Shown one piece after another: positions 61,456-64,000 of a stretch of DNA of 64,000 nucleotides; the stretch's first letter is position 1, and every line of letters begins with the position of its first letter. The notes beneath the pieces were generated by a model. It saw only the letters and a program-made list of their open reading frames with translations. It did not search any database and was not told the DNA's origin. A program made the translations under genes and the position numbers. The DNA is from Aldehydirespirator sp965204415 (GTDB lineage: Bacteria; Actinomycetota; Acidimicrobiia; Acidimicrobiales; Aldehydirespiratoraceae): positions 248,001 to 312,000 of the forward strand of contig CBDBEL010000004.1 in assembly GCA_965204415.1 (NCBI GenBank), written 5' to 3'.

Positions 61456-62435
61456 CCGCGGTGCAGCCTCGTGCAGCCGCCTCCGAGCGAGGCGCCGGCA
61501 TGACCCCGGTGCAGGCCGCGACGATGCCCACCGGCCTGAGGCTGCGCCGCCTGGCCGCGGAGGTCCCGACGTGGGTGATGTGGCTGATCGTGCTCCTGTG
61601 GACGGTGCCCACCATCGGGCTGTTCGTGTCGTCGTTCCGCAAGGTCCCCGACATCGAGACCTCGGGCTGGTGGACGGCCTGGAACGACTTCGACAACCTG
61701 ACGCTGCAGAACTACCGCGACGTGTTCCGCGAGACGGCTGCCCAGCCGTCGATGTGGGAGTTCGCGCTCAACTCCATCGCCATAGTGGTCCCGGCCACGG
61801 TCATCCCGATCGCGGTGGCCGCCTTCGCGGCCTACGGGTTCGCCTGGATGGAGTTCCGGGGCCGCAACTGGCTCTTCATCGGGCTGGTGTCGATGATCGC
61901 CCTGCCCAACCAGATGGCGTTCGTGCCCCTGCTGCAGCTGTTCAACAACGGCGCCCGGTTCACCGTGCCCGGCCTCGACTGGACCCTGGTGCTGCTGCCC
62001 GACCTGGGCATCGGCAACACCGCGGCCGCGGTGTGGCTCACCCACACCGCGTTCGGCCTCCCGCTGGCGGTGCTGCTACTGCACAACTTCATCGGCCAGC
62101 TGCCCGGCGACATCTTCGAGGCGGCCCGCATCGACGGCGCCAGCCATTTCACGATCTTCTGGCGGCTGGTGGTGCCGCTCGCCCGGCCCGCGCTGGCCGC
62201 GTTCGCGGTGTTCCAGTTCCTGTGGACCTGGAACGACTACCTGATCGCCTCGGTGTTCCTCAACGAGAACGAGCCCATGACGGTGGCGCTGGTGAACCTG
62301 GTCGGGGAACGCGGCCAGAACTTCCAACTGCGCTTCGCGTCCGCGTTCGTGATCATGATCGTGCCCCTCATCGTGTTCTTCAGCCTCCAGAGGCACTTCG
62401 TGCGGGGCCTGCTGGCCGGCTCGGTCAAGGGATGA
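61452..62435 (+). CDS. ABC sugar-importer permease (MalG/UgpE type)
   Basis: 327 residues from ATG 61452 (overlap with the previous stop). EAA loop EAARIDGASHFTIFWRLVVP, WTWNDYLIASVFLNENEPMT and a C-terminal helix ending GLLAGSVKG. The N-terminus is duplicated in DNA: GGCATGACCGCGGTGCAG at 61450 and a near copy at 61498, so ATG 61500 is a second in-frame start 16 codons later. It is convergent with the Gfo/Idh/MocA gene, 3 bp apart. Confidence 0.9.
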   Translation: MTAVQPRAAASERGAGMTPVQAATMPTGLRLRRLAAEVPTWVMWLIVLLWTVPTIGLFVSSFRKVPDIETSGWWTAWNDFDNLTLQNYRDVFRETAAQPSMWEFALNSIAIVVPATVIPIAVAAFAAYGFAWMEFRGRNWLFIGLVSMIALPNQMAFVPLLQLFNNGARFTVPGLDWTLVLLPDLGIGNTAAAVWLTHTAFGLPLAVLLLHNFIGQLPGDIFEAARIDGASHFTIFWRLVVPLARPALAAFAVFQFLWTWNDYLIASVFLNENEPMTVALVNLVGERGQNFQLRFASAFVIMIVPLIVFFSLQRHFVRGLLAGSVKG

Positions 62436-62438
62436 GCC

Positions 62439-63524
62439 TCACATCACGTCGGCGAGCCGCACCGGAGCCCCGGTGCTGATGGAGCGGTGGCCGGCCACTC
62501 CCATGGCCACCGACAGCAGTCCCGCCGACAGGCTGGCCTGCGACGACGCCTGCCGGTCCTCGGCGTCGAGCGAGTTGACCGCGTGGAGGAAGTGCTGGTG
62601 CTCGACGTAGCTGGAGCCGTGGTGGAGGCCCTCGTAGGCGGCTGCGCTGGCCACCGTGAGGCTCTCCACGTCGCCGATGCCGTGGGTGCCCCTGCGCCCG
62701 ATGCGCACGGTCCCGGACGGGACGAGCGCCTCGATCTTGCCCGCGTCGCCGATCACCGCGAACTCCTGCTGGTCCTGGGTGGCGTCGGCGAACATGCACA
62801 GGTCGAGCAGGGCGCGGGAGCCGTCGTCGTAGTCGACGATCACGTAGGCGCTGTCGATGATGTCGGGAGCCCGTCCGTTGTAGGTCTCTTCGAGATGGTT
62901 GACCATCTGGCTGCCCGAGGCGTAGACCCGCTCGGGCCGTGCGGGCATCACCTGGTTCATCAGGTCGAAGAAGTGGCAGCACTTCTCCACCAGGGTGCCG
63001 CCGGTGTTGGCCCTGAAGCGGTTCCAGTGGCCCACCTTGTCCAAGAACGGGAACCGGTGCTCGCGCAGCGACGCCATGCGCACCCGCCCCGCAGTACCGG
63101 AGCGCACCTCGTCGATCAACCGCTCGAACGGGGCCATGTAGCGGTACTCCAACCCGACCCAGACCAGGCCGCGGTGCTCCGCGGCAGCCTCGAGGACCCT
63201 CTGGCAGTCGGCGACGGTGGTGCACAGCGGCTTCTCCACCAGCACATGAAGACCGGTGCCGAGCAAATCGTCGAGCACGGCGCCGTGGGTCATGTTCGGG
63301 GTGGCGACCACCACGGCGTCGCAGAGGCCGCTGGCAATCAGGTCGCCATCGTCGCTGAACCTCTCCGCCGCCGGAACCAGGGCGGCCGCCGCGTCGAGCG
63401 ACTCCGTGTCCGGATCGGCCACCGCGCTCACCCGGGCCCCGGGCAGGTGCAGGATGTTGGCGATGTGCTCGCGGCCCATCATCCCGGTGCCGATGACCCC
63501 GTAACGGAGCTCAGGAGCGCTCAT
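62439..63524 (-). CDS. Gfo/Idh/MocA-family oxidoreductase
   Basis: 361 residues. Rossmann N-terminus YGVIGTGMMGREHIANILHL, then VEKPLCTT (catalytic Lys of the E-K-P motif), GLEYRYMAPFERLIDEV, and GGTLVEKCCHFFDLMNQVMP with the His. The C-terminal alpha/beta domain is complete (VRLADVM end). NAD(P)-dependent oxidation of a sugar, inositol or similar polyol, which fits the adjacent importer. Convergent with the permease gene. Confidence 0.92.
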   Translation of the reverse strand: MSAPELRYGVIGTGMMGREHIANILHLPGARVSAVADPDTESLDAAAALVPAAERFSDDGDLIASGLCDAVVVATPNMTHGAVLDDLLGTGLHVLVEKPLCTTVADCQRVLEAAAEHRGLVWVGLEYRYMAPFERLIDEVRSGTAGRVRMASLREHRFPFLDKVGHWNRFRANTGGTLVEKCCHFFDLMNQVMPARPERVYASGSQMVNHLEETYNGRAPDIIDSAYVIVDYDDGSRALLDLCMFADATQDQQEFAVIGDAGKIEALVPSGTVRIGRRGTHGIGDVESLTVASAAAYEGLHHGSSYVEHQHFLHAVNSLDAEDRQASSQASLSAGLLSVAMGVAGHRSISTGAPVRLADVM

Positions 63525-63598
63525 CCGGCCGGTTCGCCTCGGCCGCAGCCCGGCCCGGGATGTCGAGAGCGTCGCCCACTCACAGAGAGCGTGATCTA

Positions 63599-64000
63599 GT
63601 GGGACCCGGACTCATAGACCCCAATCGTCGCCCGCTCGGAGAGGATTTCCAAGTGGGGCCCCTCGGTGTGGGCTGCTGGCGGTTCGTGGCCCGCCCCGAC
63701 GACGAGCTCAGAGCGGTGCTCGAGACCGGACTGGACCTGGGCATGAACCTGGTCGACACCGCCGACATCTACGGGCTCGGATGGGGCGGGCAGGCCTTCG
63801 GGGAGGCCGAGGAGAACCTCGGCCGCATCCTGGCCGCAGCGCCGCGCCTGCGCGACCGGATGGTGCTGGCCACCAAGGGGGGCATCGTCCCCGGAGTCCC
63901 CTACAACTCCGGTCCCGCCGCCATCACCGCCGCCTGCGAGGCGTCGCTGCGACGGCTGCGCACCGACGTCATCGACCTGTACCAGATCCACCGGCCCGAC
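63599..64000 (+). CDS. Aldo/keto reductase, cut by the window edge
   Basis: 134 codons from GTG 63599 to the end of the window, still open. NLVDTADIYGLGWGG holds the catalytic Asp and Tyr; MVLATKGGI holds the Lys; LRTDVIDLYQIHRPD matches the family strand with His. The start is not well marked. Probably the last or first gene of a further catabolic step; the C-terminal half lies outside. Confidence 0.88.
   Translation, partial: MGPGLIDPNRRPLGEDFQVGPLGVGCWRFVARPDDELRAVLETGLDLGMNLVDTADIYGLGWGGQAFGEAEENLGRILAAAPRLRDRMVLATKGGIVPGVPYNSGPAAITAACEASLRRLRTDVIDLYQIHRPD

Overview
The window is high-GC DNA with actinobacterial traits: a furA-katG pair, several leaderless-type promoters, many GTG starts, F420-type luciferase-like oxidoreductases, and large numbers of PIN, AbrB and excisionase-type toxin-antitoxin (TA) genes. 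An Actinomycetota member, possibly Acidimicrobiia-like, is the best guess, but the sequence alone cannot settle it. No rRNA, tRNA or CRISPR array was recognised.

Region 1 (about 0-34.5 kb) is an accessory/defence island. It holds a MOSC protein with a 73-bp tandem repeat over its stop codon; a carboxymuconolactone-decarboxylase/AhpD-like gene with an in-frame TGA that reads as selenocysteine; a three-gene overlapping TA-like operon; a dual-specificity phosphatase overlapping an ADP-ribosylglycohydrolase; an XRE-ImmA/IrrE plus PIN pair behind a near-perfect consensus promoter; an HNH nuclease; several intact, frameshifted or truncated TA modules; and an AT-rich, membrane-anchored PIN-like protein. 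A Type I restriction-modification locus follows, whose hsdR is interrupted by an IS1634-like element. Next come a GNAT-PIN fusion, an ASCH protein, a McrB-like GTPase and a DUF2357-type nuclease in one operon. After that is a decayed stretch in which pieces of the same genes are repeated (a second ASCH copy, a chimeric ORF, VapBC, Doc-like and DUF499/Swt1-like remnants).

Region 2 (about 34.5-64 kb) is a compact metabolic chromosome segment: NAD-dependent epimerase and cytochrome P450, katG-furA, three SDR oxidoreductases, an IlvD/Edd dehydratase, selenophosphate synthetase (selD, itself with an in-frame TGA at its active site), nitronate monooxygenase, an HMCES/YedK-type protein, HIT hydrolase, CDP-alcohol phosphatidyltransferase, two LLM oxidoreductases around a second CMD-family gene, a rhodanese-type sulfurtransferase, glpD-glpK, an SDR, a LacI regulator with a recognisable operator, a sugar ABC importer (binding protein and two permeases), a Gfo/Idh/MocA dehydrogenase, and the start of an aldo/keto reductase.

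Two themes tie the window together. First, selenium: selD makes the selenium donor, and both SelD and the AhpD-like protein appear to use it, the latter with a hairpin at the spacing seen in the classic E. coli fdhF SECIS. The selA, selB and selC genes are not in the window. Second, local DNA instability: minisatellites made from gene junctions (MOSC end, glpK/SDR junction, selD/nitronate monooxygenase gap, permease start), an IS in hsdR, and dispersed fragments of ADP-ribosylglycohydrolase, ImmA, GNAT-PIN/ASCH and VapC genes.
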